DNA of 49,752 nt, taken from the NCBI GenBank assembly GCA_016926755.1, contig JAFGNZ010000268.1, forward strand, positions 1 to 49,752. The letters run 5' to 3'. Position 1 is the first letter of the stretch, and each line of letters starts with the position of its first letter. Under the pieces are notes generated by a model. The model saw nothing but the letters and a program-made list of their open reading frames with translations, was not told where the DNA came from and did no database searches. Position numbers and translations under genes: made by a program. This document shows positions 18,559 through 26,470 of the stretch, one piece after another. Source of the DNA: Myxococcaceae bacterium (lineage in GTDB: Bacteria; Myxococcota; Myxococcia; Myxococcales; Myxococcaceae).

Positions 18559-19539
18559 ATGAGCTCCAAGGTCGGTAGCAAGTCCTCTTCTTTCATCAAG
18601 TACGAGTCGCCCCGGAAGGCGGAGAGTGCCTCGGGCTCATCGGCCAAGAAGCTCGATTCGTCGGGAGGGAGTGCTGCGGGTCGGGTGAACCGCGACGGGT
18701 TCGATCGGCCGAAGACCGACAACCCCGCCGCTCGGAACCAGACGCATGGCATCCCCGAGGAGGGCGGCCGCGTTGGCGGCGGCGTCAAGCCGCCGATGAG
18801 GACGAAGGCGCTCCCCGAGGAGGGTGGCGGCATCGGGGGTGGCATCAAGCCGCCGATGAGGACGAAGGCGCTCCCCGAGGAGGGTGGCGGCATCGGGGGT
18901 GGCATCAAGCCGCCGATGAGGACGATGGCCTACCCCGAGGAGGGTGGCGGCATCGGCGGCGGCGTCAAGCCGCCGATGAGGACGATGGCCTACCCCGAGG
19001 AGGGTGGCGGCATCGGCGGCGGCATCAAGCCGCCGATGAGGACGATGGCCTACCCCGAGGAGGGTGGCGGCATCGGTGGCGGCATCAAGCCCCCGATGAG
19101 GACGCTGGCGATCCCCGAGGAGGGTGGCGGCATTGGCATCAAGCCCCCGCCGGCGCAGACGATGGCCTACCCCGAGGAGGGTGGCGGCATTGGCGGCATC
19201 AAGCCCCCGCCGATGCAGACGATGGCCTACCCCGAGGAGGGTGGTGGCATCGGCATCAAGCCCCCGCCGGCGCAGACGATGGCGTTCCCCGAGGAGGGTG
19301 GCGGCATCGGCATCGAGCCCCCGCCGGTGTACACGCTGGCGTTCCCTGAGGAGGGTGGAGGCATCGGCAACGAGCCCCCGACGATGCACACGCTGGCGTT
19401 CCCCGAGGAGGGCGGCGGCATCGGCATCGAGCCGCCTGTGATGCGGACGCTGGCCATCCCCGAGGAGGGCGGCGGCTTCGACATCAAGCCCCCTGTGATG
19501 CGGACGCTGGCCATCCCCGAGGAGGGCGGTGGCTTCTGA
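18559..19539 (+). CDS. Multi-core precursor peptide with 14 T-x-A-x-P-E-E-G-G-G units (candidate graspetide precursor)
   Basis: The 326-residue protein starts at ATG 18559, preceded by GAGG at seven bases; the in-frame ATG at 18460 lies in the AT-rich promoter gap. Residues 1-61 are a polar Ser/Lys-rich leader (FIKYESPRK) without a signal peptide or double-glycine site. From Thr62 on, 14 units follow, starting at T62, 82, 102, 122, 142, 162, 182, 201, 221, 240, 259, 278, 297 and 316; the last ends with the protein. All 14 have Thr at position 1 and Pro-Glu-Glu-Gly-Gly at positions 5-9. Units end in a Gly-rich spacer and (K/E)PP. Thr opposite paired Glu is the usual acceptor/donor set of ATP-grasp-made omega-ester peptides, and T-x-x-Y-P recalls the microviridin core T-x-K-Y-P-S-D. 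No peptidase or exporter is adjacent. Confidence 0.75.
   Translation: MSSKVGSKSSSFIKYESPRKAESASGSSAKKLDSSGGSAAGRVNRDGFDRPKTDNPAARNQTHGIPEEGGRVGGGVKPPMRTKALPEEGGGIGGGIKPPMRTKALPEEGGGIGGGIKPPMRTMAYPEEGGGIGGGVKPPMRTMAYPEEGGGIGGGIKPPMRTMAYPEEGGGIGGGIKPPMRTLAIPEEGGGIGIKPPPAQTMAYPEEGGGIGGIKPPPMQTMAYPEEGGGIGIKPPPAQTMAFPEEGGGIGIEPPPVYTLAFPEEGGGIGNEPPTMHTLAFPEEGGGIGIEPPVMRTLAIPEEGGGFDIKPPVMRTLAIPEEGGGF
18742..19539 (+). repeat. Tandem 60/57-bp coding repeat, 14 copies
   Basis: The first six units are 60 bases each; later units are 57 bases, except the eighth (60), and the last is truncated at the stop. Units 2 (18802-18861) and 3 (18862-18921) are identical base for base, and units 4-6 differ by single bases. 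Later units diverge in the Gly spacer and in Lys-to-Glu at the KPP site. The array has grown by internal duplication with selection on the T....PEEGG core. Confidence 0.92.
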
Positions 19540-19575
19540 GGCTGCCCCGCTGACAAAGTCCCGTAGGCAGTGCCA

Positions 19576-19605
19576 AGGCGCCTGGCTCGAGCGAGTCAGG
19601 CGCCT
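19576..19605. terminator. Hairpin after the precursor gene
   Basis: AGGCGCCTG pairs with CAGGCGCCT, and the inner bases CTCG/CGAG can extend the stem. It lies 36 bases after the precursor stop and 16 bases beyond the stop of the convergent lipoprotein gene. Confidence 0.65.
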
Positions 19606-19621
19606 CATCTGTTGGTGGTGC

Positions 19622-20200
19622 TCACAGGGCGGTGAGCACACCGTCCTTGAAGAGCTGCTCCACGAGCTGCTCCGCGCACGAGTCAAGCACGGTCTGGGGA
19701 GATCTCCCCGAGCGGCCGTAGTCGCAAGTAGCGCTCCAGACGCGCTGGTTCGAGCCGGCCAGCGTCAGGAGGGCTTCCACCCGGGCGGTCGTCGTGCGCT
19801 CGGCCGCCACCCCGCCCATGCCTCCCGCGGCTACCCAGCCCTCCACCGTCTCCACGGTGAGGGTCAGCACCCCGTCCGCCTTCCACTCCGCGATCCGCTG
19901 GCGTAGCGCCTCGGGGCTGCCTGCTTCGTGCGGCTCGATCACGTGCGCCGTGGCCGCGATCTGCCTCCCGAGCAGCTTGTTCATGACCGAGCTCGCCAGC
20001 TCGCCCAGGCGGGTAATGTCCTCGGAGCGGCTCCGGCTGCCAGGCTGGCCTACGACGAAGACGCGCGAGAGCCGCGGCAGCTCGCCCGGCTCGCGCTCCG
20101 AGCGAACGCTCGCGGAAGCACACCCGGTCGCGGCGAGCGACAGCACGGCAAACGACAGGACGATGAGGACAGCCACTCCACCCGTGCGCTCCATGTCCAT
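19622..20200 (-). CDS. Lipoprotein of unknown function (192 residues)
   Basis: The ATG at 20200 (or 20194, two codons on) begins a hydrophobic signal with the lipobox LAATGC, so the mature protein is lipid-anchored. The body (about 160 residues) reads like a periplasmic alpha/beta domain: RVFVVGQPGSRSRSEDITRLG, then RIAEWKADGVLTLTVETVEGW. Near the end come NQRVWSATCDYG and an amphipathic helix, SCAEQLVEQLFKDGVL. The pattern of a strand, a helix predicting 'ADGVL', and a C-terminal helix resembles small DUF4136-like or penicillin-binding-activator-like lipoproteins, but I cannot place it firmly. It is convergent with the precursor gene, so it is probably not part of that system. Confidence 0.65.
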   Translation of the reverse strand: MDMERTGGVAVLIVLSFAVLSLAATGCASASVRSEREPGELPRLSRVFVVGQPGSRSRSEDITRLGELASSVMNKLLGRQIAATAHVIEPHEAGSPEALRQRIAEWKADGVLTLTVETVEGWVAAGGMGGVAAERTTTARVEALLTLAGSNQRVWSATCDYGRSGRSPQTVLDSCAEQLVEQLFKDGVLTAL

Positions 20201-20210
20201 GGTGGCACGG

Positions 20211-20216
20211 ACTCTA
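20211..20216 (-). promoter_or_regulatory. Possible -10 element (TAGAGT) of a leaderless transcript
   Basis: On the minus strand TAGAGTCCG stands exactly 10 bases before ATG at 20200. This is the same sequence and spacing as before the CinA-like gene at 2045, and no ribosome binding site is present. Promoter assignment is an inference. Confidence 0.3.
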
Positions 20217-20410
20217 GCCGCTTGCTGTGCGAGCTTGGGGGCTCCTGGGGCCCTCGCGTCCCTTCTGGAAGCGGCTGCGTTCCCTCCAGACACGCGGGCC
20301 GTGCTCCCAGGGCCTTGAAAACACGAGGGTAGAGCGCCCCGAGCGGGGGCCTGGGCCGGTGGAACGCGCCTTGCTCCATGCTGCCTGGCATGGCGCAAGG
20401 AGCCAGCTGA

Positions 20411-21754
20411 ATGACCCTCTACAACAAGTTCCAGCTGATCGCGTACCACGTGCCGACCGACCGGCCCTTCAAGACGAAGGACGATCAGCTCCCGCAGGAG
20501 AACAGGCTACCGGCGGGAAAGCCCTGTCCGATCGAGTCCGACAGGCTGAAGGACCTCGAGCAGGAGCTGGCCAACGAGCTGAGCGCCGATGCGCTGAGCC
20601 GCCTCAAGCGGATGATCGCCGTGGTGGAGAAGGCCTCGGCGTCGCCCCTCATCGACCCCACGGCGAACACGCTGAAGATCTTCATGGCGCCGGAGTTCTA
20701 CTTCCGGCCGGAGGCGAAGGGGAACGCGTCCTGGAGCTACACCCAGGCCGAGAAGGGGCTCATCGAGCAGGCCCTGAAGAAGGTCTTCAGTGACGAGAAG
20801 AAGTACGCGAGCTGGCTGCTCGTCCTCGGCACCATCGTCTGGAACCAGAAGGCCAGCGATTTCTTGAAGCAGCTGCCCCAGCTGGACAACGCCCAGGACC
20901 CAGCCCTGGCGAAGATCGGGGACGCTCCGCTGCTCTGGAACGCGGCGCTCGTCATGGAGGGTGGCACCAACACCCTGGCCTCCTTGAACAAGAAGCTCTA
21001 CTCGGGCGCAGACGACATCGAGCCCGAGTTCCAGCCCAACGCCATGGCCAAGGACAAGACGAAGCTGGATCAGCTCGAGAAGAAGAACGCCATGAAGGTG
21101 AGGGACTATCTGCAGACGTTCAAGAATGAGAGGCAGCTGGAGTCCATCTTCCCGGTGGGCGACAACCTCACGGTCAGCCTCGAGATCTGCGCGGACCACG
21201 CCAGCGGAATGGCCAACCTGGCCTACAAGAAGCTGAAGAAGAAGTACCCCCAGGTCGATCTCCAGCTCGTGACGGCGTGCTCCGTGCGCGTGCAGCAGGA
21301 CGTCCTCGTCATCGGCAAGGACCAGTTCGTGCTCAGGATGGACGGGGCGGGCACGCTCACTCCGGAATGGCCAGGGCCCTGGGATCAGTCCGAGATCCAG
21401 AAGGTGCTGAGCAAGGTCAACGAGAAGTGCGTCACGAGCGCCCGCTACGACAGGGACAACCTGGCGGCGCAGAAGAGCCAGGTGTGGAAGGACATCAATG
21501 TCGTCGAGGACGAGATCCTCCTGGATGGGGCGCTGAAGCTCGACACGGGGAATCTGGTGGTCCGGCGCCTCAAGGAGGACAACCAGGGGCTGCATCACGC
21601 CTGGATGAGCGTGGACGAGGCCTTTCCCCAGAAGCTCGTCATCTATCAGCCGCGTGACTTCGAGCATGGGCTCGTGAAGGGGGACGAGTTGCCACCGCAG
21701 GGTGTCCAGCAGGACGCAGCGCCACTGAACGCAGCGCCGCAGGTCAACAACTGA
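20411..21754 (+). CDS. Nitrilase-fold (carbon-nitrogen hydrolase-like) protein
   Basis: The 447-residue protein starts at ATG with AAGGAGC upstream. The Glu-Lys-Cys triad of the nitrilase superfamily can be traced. Glu95 lies in IFMAPEFYF, like the 'FPE' motif. Lys194 or Lys195 lies in LNKKLYSGADDIE, and Cys260 in VSLEICADHASG, like the 'GxxICYD' motif. Family enzymes hydrolyse or transfer amides and nitriles through a Cys thioester. The protein is longer than most members (260-330 residues), with extra helices before the Glu and about 180 residues after the Cys. There is no signal peptide. It leads a four-gene operon; the next gene starts 21 bases on. Substrate is unknown. Confidence 0.7.
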   Translation: MTLYNKFQLIAYHVPTDRPFKTKDDQLPQENRLPAGKPCPIESDRLKDLEQELANELSADALSRLKRMIAVVEKASASPLIDPTANTLKIFMAPEFYFRPEAKGNASWSYTQAEKGLIEQALKKVFSDEKKYASWLLVLGTIVWNQKASDFLKQLPQLDNAQDPALAKIGDAPLLWNAALVMEGGTNTLASLNKKLYSGADDIEPEFQPNAMAKDKTKLDQLEKKNAMKVRDYLQTFKNERQLESIFPVGDNLTVSLEICADHASGMANLAYKKLKKKYPQVDLQLVTACSVRVQQDVLVIGKDQFVLRMDGAGTLTPEWPGPWDQSEIQKVLSKVNEKCVTSARYDRDNLAAQKSQVWKDINVVEDEILLDGALKLDTGNLVVRRLKEDNQGLHHAWMSVDEAFPQKLVIYQPRDFEHGLVKGDELPPQGVQQDAAPLNAAPQVNN

Positions 21755-21775
21755 TCCCCGCCCCAGGACACGACC

Positions 21776-24700
21776 ATGAACTCCCAGGAGCTGAAAGAGA
21801 AGCTGGCGATCTCCCAGGGCGTCCTCCGCCTCTCGCAAGGCGCGCTGACGGCGGCGGTGCGGGACTTCCTCAACACCTACTACGAGGGCCAGCCCCTCGT
21901 GATCACCGACGCCCAGCCCGGCCCGGAAGGGGAGCCCGCGGGCACGATCCAGCTCACGGGCCGCTCGAGCTTCCTCAACGTCCCCGATCTGCCGGTCTCG
22001 GCCCGCTTCTCCGTTGACGAGCAGGGCGAGGTCCACGCGCTGCTGAAGTACCGCCTGCGTGAGGAGGCCCCCGGACCGGCCGCGTGGACGTTCTCCCGCA
22101 GCTTCCCCAAGCTGCCCCCGGTCATCGACTACGACACCGAGCTGCCGAGGGGCTCCGCGCTGGGCAACTTCAGGCTGAGCGACAACCAGCGCCCCTTCCT
22201 GGACGCGCTCGATCTGTTCGACACGTACTTCGTCGTCTCCACGCACGCCGGGAAGGATCCCGAGCTGGGCGTGCCGCTGGAGGTGGGCCTCAACTTCGTC
22301 AGCAGGCTGCGGCCCCAGGGCATGTTGGGGGTGCTCGAGCACACCCTGGGAGAGGCGCCCTCGCTCCTGCTCTACGGCACCATCCGCCTCCCCAAGGCCA
22401 CGGACATCACGCTGCCGCTCCTGCCGATGCAGCTGCCCTGGGACCAGCCCACCGCGCCGGGCATCCACCTCCAGGCGGCGCTCGACGCGGACCTCGAGCT
22501 GGGCGGCCTGCGCTTCAACCGCGCGTGCTTCCGTGTCTACAGCCCTCCCTCCCTGGAGTGGATGGCCGCGAATCCCTCCTTCGAGCCCGTGCACGGCTAC
22601 GCGGGGACGCTCGCCATCCCGAGCGCGGGCATCGAGCTCCAGCTCGGGGCGCGGCTGCAGTGGAACCTGCCCCAGGCGCTCCTCTTCGCCGAGTGCAAGG
22701 GCATCACGCTCGGCAAGATGGCTCACCTGCTGGACCTCGCGGGCACCGGTGACCTCACGGCGTACCTGCCCGAGGAGCTGCGCAAGCCCATCGAGGCGCT
22801 GGGCTCATTGGAGCTCATGTACGTGGGCGTGGAGCTCGGCCTCTCGGGGCTCACCCCGGTGCTCGACACGGCCTACTTCACCGTGGGCTTCCCACGGCTG
22901 AAGTGGAAGGTCTGGGGGGATCACCTCGAGGTTGAGGAGCTCTCCTGCCACTTCGTGATCCCATCTCCCCTTGCTGCCAGCACTACTCCCACGAGCCAGC
23001 CCGCTGTCTCCGTCACGATGTTCGGCACCCTCGAAGTGGAAGGGGTGCCCCTGGCCATCCGTGCCAGCAATGATCGGGGCTTCACCGTCAGCGCCGCGAC
23101 GAAGGGGAAGGTGAGCCTGCCGCTCGACAAGCTGCTGGCGGCCTATGCGCCGGGTGTCCCCACGCCGAGCGCGCTCACCATCAACCAGCTGGGGGTGAAC
23201 GTCTCGCTGGGCAAGTCCTACTCCATGTCCGCGATCCTGGCGGGCGAGCCCGAGCCGTGGACCATCCCCCTGGGCCCCGAGAAGCTCGAGATCGCCGACG
23301 TGACGCTCAACTTCTCCTATCCGACGGGGGGCCCGCTCGCGGGCTCCTTCGGTGGGAAGATCACCTTCGCCGAGGGGATCCAGCTCCGCGCGAGGTATGG
23401 CATCCCGGGCAACTTCGCCGTCGAGGGCCACTTCCCGCGGGTGAAGCTCTCGAACCTGATCGAGAAGCTGTGTGATCAGAAGGTGGACCTGCCCGGTGGC
23501 TTCGACCTGGTCCTCGACGACTCGGCCGTGCTGATCCAGAAGCAGGGGGACAGCTACATCTTCCGGCTCTGCTGCGGGGTGAAGGACTTCGGGGTGTTCG
23601 CCTTCGAGGTGCGCAAGGTCAGCGGGGGCAAGTGGGGCTACGCCGCGGGCATGGATCTGAGCGGGGGCAGGCTCTCGCAGCTCCCTGGGCTCTCGGGCCT
23701 GCGCGTGATCGAGGACGCCTTCACGCTGCAGAAGCTCATGCTCGTGGTGTCCTCGTTCCAGGACGCGAGCTTCCAGTTCCCGACCCTGGCGCAGTTCAAC
23801 CGGCCGCAGCTCGCCACGAAGAATCTGGCCCTGCCAGCGCAGACGAGCGGCGTCAGCCCCGGGCTGATGCTGTTCGCCGAGTGGCGGCTGGACACCGGGG
23901 ACCGCCAGCAGAACCTGCTGTCGAAGCTGCTGGGGCTCGGCATCACTCAGTCGGTCACGCTGGCGGTCAGCCCGGATCCGATGAAGAGCTCCCGGCTGTA
24001 CGTGAGCCAGCGGGCCACGATCCAGGGACACCCGTTCTCCTGCACGTTCGGCGTCGAGCTCCAGAGCGGCAAGCCGAACCTGTTCCTGACGGGCTCGCTC
24101 ACCTGCAGGATCCAGGGGCAGCCCCAGACCTTCGACGTGACGATGGCGTTCGCGCCTGGCGGCGCCTTCTTCTCGGGGACGATGAAGGGCGCGACGGCGA
24201 TCAACTGCGGGCCGTTCAAGCTCAGCAACCTGGCGCTCGAGGTGGGCGTGAACTGGGCCGGCATCCCCAGCCTGGGCGTCGCCGCCACCATCGACGTGAA
24301 GAAGTTCCAGTCCTCGGTGGCGGTCTTCTTCGACTCCACGGATCCCTCCCGGAGCCTGGTGGCCGGCTCCTTGAGTGATCTGACGCTCGAGGACGTGGTG
24401 GACTCGCTGGTGGGCGGCGCCGCTCCGTCTCCTCTGGACGAGATCCTCGGGGGCATCGCCGTCAAGGGCACGCGCGAGTTCTCCATCCCGGGCGATCTGG
24501 CCGACGAGCTGGATGGGCTGGCCTTCGACAAGGTGTCATCCGCCTTCTCCACCGCCGCGAAGATCCAGATCCCGTCGTCCGCGTCGCAGCTGCTGCTCGT
24601 GGTGAACAAGAAGGGCTCGGCGTGGCACCTGACCGACCTGACCACGATGCGGCACTACCAGCTCGAGAAGCGCGGCGACACGATCGCCGTGTCGATCGCG

Positions 24701-25600
24701 CCGCAGTTCTACTTCGCGCCGCAGGCCACCTCCATCGGCAGCCTCCGCTATCCGCAGGGCTTCTACCTCAACGCCGCGATCGCGTTCCTGGGGTTCAAGG
24801 CCGAGGCCACGATCGACATCTCCACCAGCAAGGGGGCCTCGATCGACGCCCAGATGGACCGGATCGCCCTCGGCAACGAGAAGCTCTTCTGCATCTCGGC
24901 CGAGCAGGGCCCGGGCGGCCCCCGGATCTCGGCCTCGACGTTCACCCAGCCCGACCACCCGGTGAAGGAGTTCCGGCCCCCGCACTTCTACGTCAACGGC
25001 AGCCTCGTGCTGCTGGGCATCAAGCGCAGCGTGTACGCCAGCCTCAGCTCGAAGGGCCTGGTGTTCGATCTGCAGGGGCCACTCGTCCCGGGCGTGAACT
25101 TCAATGTCCAGGCGCGCCTGGGCGGCGATGGGCTGGACGCCAGCGGCGAGATCAAGGTCGGTGTCGGGACGCTCGATCTGGGTAAGCTGGGCAAGGTGCG
25201 CCTCCAGACCGAGCTGAAGGGCAAGCTGGAGCTCGAGATCAGCGCGAAGGAGATCGTGATCGCCGCCGAGGCGAGCTTCGAGTTCACCGGTCAGCAGGTG
25301 CACATCGGCAGGTTCAAGCTGGACGCGAAGCCCGATGTCCTCAAGGAGCTGCCCGAGCAGCTGGCCCGCAGGGCGGAGAAGGAGCTGACCGCGCTGTTCT
25401 CGGACATGGGCAAGTGGGCCAGCGCGGTCCAGGACGGCCTGGTCGACGGCGTCCAGGACACGGCGAAGGTGTTCGAGGACGTCTACGGCAAGGGCGCGAA
25501 GGAGGCCAGCAAGGAAGTCTCGAAGGGCGCCAAGAAGGCCGGCAAGGAAGTCTCGAAGGGCGCCAAGAAGGCCGGCAAGAAGCTCAAGAAGCTCTTCTGA
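21776..25600 (+). CDS. Very large beta-rich protein with Lys-rich C-terminal tail, function unknown
   Basis: The 1,274-residue protein has no signal peptide or clear membrane helix. Most of it alternates short hydrophobic strands and turns in repeated modules of about 100-150 residues (for example TLEVEGVPLAIRASNDRGF, ATIQGHPFSCTFGVELQSG, AFLGFKAEATIDISTSKG). The strands alternate polar and apolar residues, as in long beta-sheet or barrel-like folds. The last ~35 residues form a Lys/Ala/Gly helix with the unit KEVSKGAKKAG twice. I do not recognise a named family; similarity to uncharacterised long DUF proteins is possible but unverified. Position within the operon suggests it works with the nitrilase-like enzyme upstream and the two paralogs downstream. 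It may be a structural, carrier or toxin-like component. Confidence 0.7.
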   Translation: MNSQELKEKLAISQGVLRLSQGALTAAVRDFLNTYYEGQPLVITDAQPGPEGEPAGTIQLTGRSSFLNVPDLPVSARFSVDEQGEVHALLKYRLREEAPGPAAWTFSRSFPKLPPVIDYDTELPRGSALGNFRLSDNQRPFLDALDLFDTYFVVSTHAGKDPELGVPLEVGLNFVSRLRPQGMLGVLEHTLGEAPSLLLYGTIRLPKATDITLPLLPMQLPWDQPTAPGIHLQAALDADLELGGLRFNRACFRVYSPPSLEWMAANPSFEPVHGYAGTLAIPSAGIELQLGARLQWNLPQALLFAECKGITLGKMAHLLDLAGTGDLTAYLPEELRKPIEALGSLELMYVGVELGLSGLTPVLDTAYFTVGFPRLKWKVWGDHLEVEELSCHFVIPSPLAASTTPTSQPAVSVTMFGTLEVEGVPLAIRASNDRGFTVSAATKGKVSLPLDKLLAAYAPGVPTPSALTINQLGVNVSLGKSYSMSAILAGEPEPWTIPLGPEKLEIADVTLNFSYPTGGPLAGSFGGKITFAEGIQLRARYGIPGNFAVEGHFPRVKLSNLIEKLCDQKVDLPGGFDLVLDDSAVLIQKQGDSYIFRLCCGVKDFGVFAFEVRKVSGGKWGYAAGMDLSGGRLSQLPGLSGLRVIEDAFTLQKLMLVVSSFQDASFQFPTLAQFNRPQLATKNLALPAQTSGVSPGLMLFAEWRLDTGDRQQNLLSKLLGLGITQSVTLAVSPDPMKSSRLYVSQRATIQGHPFSCTFGVELQSGKPNLFLTGSLTCRIQGQPQTFDVTMAFAPGGAFFSGTMKGATAINCGPFKLSNLALEVGVNWAGIPSLGVAATIDVKKFQSSVAVFFDSTDPSRSLVAGSLSDLTLEDVVDSLVGGAAPSPLDEILGGIAVKGTREFSIPGDLADELDGLAFDKVSSAFSTAAKIQIPSSASQLLLVVNKKGSAWHLTDLTTMRHYQLEKRGDTIAVSIAPQFYFAPQATSIGSLRYPQGFYLNAAIAFLGFKAEATIDISTSKGASIDAQMDRIALGNEKLFCISAEQGPGGPRISASTFTQPDHPVKEFRPPHFYVNGSLVLLGIKRSVYASLSSKGLVFDLQGPLVPGVNFNVQARLGGDGLDASGEIKVGVGTLDLGKLGKVRLQTELKGKLELEISAKEIVIAAEASFEFTGQQVHIGRFKLDAKPDVLKELPEQLARRAEKELTALFSDMGKWASAVQDGLVDGVQDTAKVFEDVYGKGAKEASKEVSKGAKKAGKEVSKGAKKAGKKLKKLF
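25511..25576 (+). repeat. Perfect 33-bp tandem duplication in the Lys-rich tail
   Basis: Bases 25511-25543 and 25544-25576 are identical and encode KEVSKGAKKAG twice. A partial third unit follows (AAGAAGCTC...). The array encodes a charged helix at the end of the large protein. Confidence 0.95.
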
Positions 25601-25632
25601 TCAACGAAGCGGAAGCACAGCAGGAGGCACGT

Positions 25633-26466
25633 ATGGCGGACTGGTACCCCATCTCTCCCCGACTCACGAAGGAGGGAGCTTTCGAGGCATTCTCGGACCT
25701 GGAGAACGCAAAGGACATGAAGCCGGTGCCGCTGGCGCCGAACCAGCGGCAGTTCTCGGACTTCAAGGTACACTTCACCTCGGTGAGCCTGGACACCGCG
25801 TCCCGGCTCGGCATCGCGAGCATCGTGGACATCTCCTCCGCGTCGAACACGCTCGTGATGACCTACGACGCCATGCGCTACACCGAGACGAGCGCCGAAT
25901 CCCCCCTGGGCGGGGCGATCTACGGCACCCGCTGGGGCGCCGGCTTCCGCGTCATGGTCACCATCTGGGATCTCCAGGCCAAGCTCGAGGTGCAGCCCGG
26001 CATCATCGCCGCGGGCGTGGAGCTGGGGATGGTCAACGCCTCCTTCGAGATCGTCGGGTTCGGCATCGCCAACGGAGACATCTTCAAGGATCTCCCGGGC
26101 CCCGGGCGGTTCGACCGGAACAACTACAGCCGGCTGAGCAAGGCGGCGGACGCGATCAACGGCTACCTGCAGAAGAACGTGGACTCGCTCGTGCCGCAGC
26201 CGCTGCAGGTCTTCATGTCCGCGCCTCGCGTCCAGTCGCAGCTGGCCAGCTCGCAGGCGGCGCTCTACGCGGCCCGGCAGCTCTCCGCGGGCAAGACGTG
26301 CGTGGTGGCCCTGCTGGCCAACCGGGTGAAGTCGCGCTTCAACGAGGACGCCATCCGCAACGTCTACAAGGCGCTGATGGAAGACTTCGCCGAGAACAAG
26401 CTCCCGAGCAGCCAGGAGCGGGATCGCGCCAAGGACTGGCTCAAGTTCGAGCAGGTGGGAGGGTGA
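25633..26466 (+). CDS. Paralog A of the four-gene operon, unknown function (277 residues)
   Basis: ATG at 25633 is preceded by CAGGAGGC. The upstream in-frame ORF lies inside the previous gene. The protein is soluble with an alpha+beta character. Residues ~70-140 (TYDAMRYTET, GTRWGAGFRVMVTIWDL, GIIAAGVELGMVNASFEIVG) correspond closely in order and pattern to the next gene's product. Both also share a C-terminal helical part ending in a KDWL/ESWL motif. The family is unknown to me. The central YGTRWGAGFR segment is the most conserved-looking stretch. Co-transcription with the large protein is likely, since the start lies 32 bases after that stop. Confidence 0.7.
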   Translation: MADWYPISPRLTKEGAFEAFSDLENAKDMKPVPLAPNQRQFSDFKVHFTSVSLDTASRLGIASIVDISSASNTLVMTYDAMRYTETSAESPLGGAIYGTRWGAGFRVMVTIWDLQAKLEVQPGIIAAGVELGMVNASFEIVGFGIANGDIFKDLPGPGRFDRNNYSRLSKAADAINGYLQKNVDSLVPQPLQVFMSAPRVQSQLASSQAALYAARQLSAGKTCVVALLANRVKSRFNEDAIRNVYKALMEDFAENKLPSSQERDRAKDWLKFEQVGG

Positions 26467-26470
26467 GACG

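Noticed and set aside
18742-19539. Repeat array considered as a CRISPR
   Set aside because: The repeats are directly adjacent, in frame and coding; there are no unique spacers and no cas genes.
18637-19686. A minus-strand frame across the repeat array
   Set aside because: It is repetitive only because the plus-strand array is; its translation (GDGQRPHHRR-like) has no sensible composition.
20507-22726. Long minus-strand frame over the nitrilase-like and large beta-rich genes
   Set aside because: Low-complexity shadow; the plus-strand genes have ribosome sites and coherent domains.
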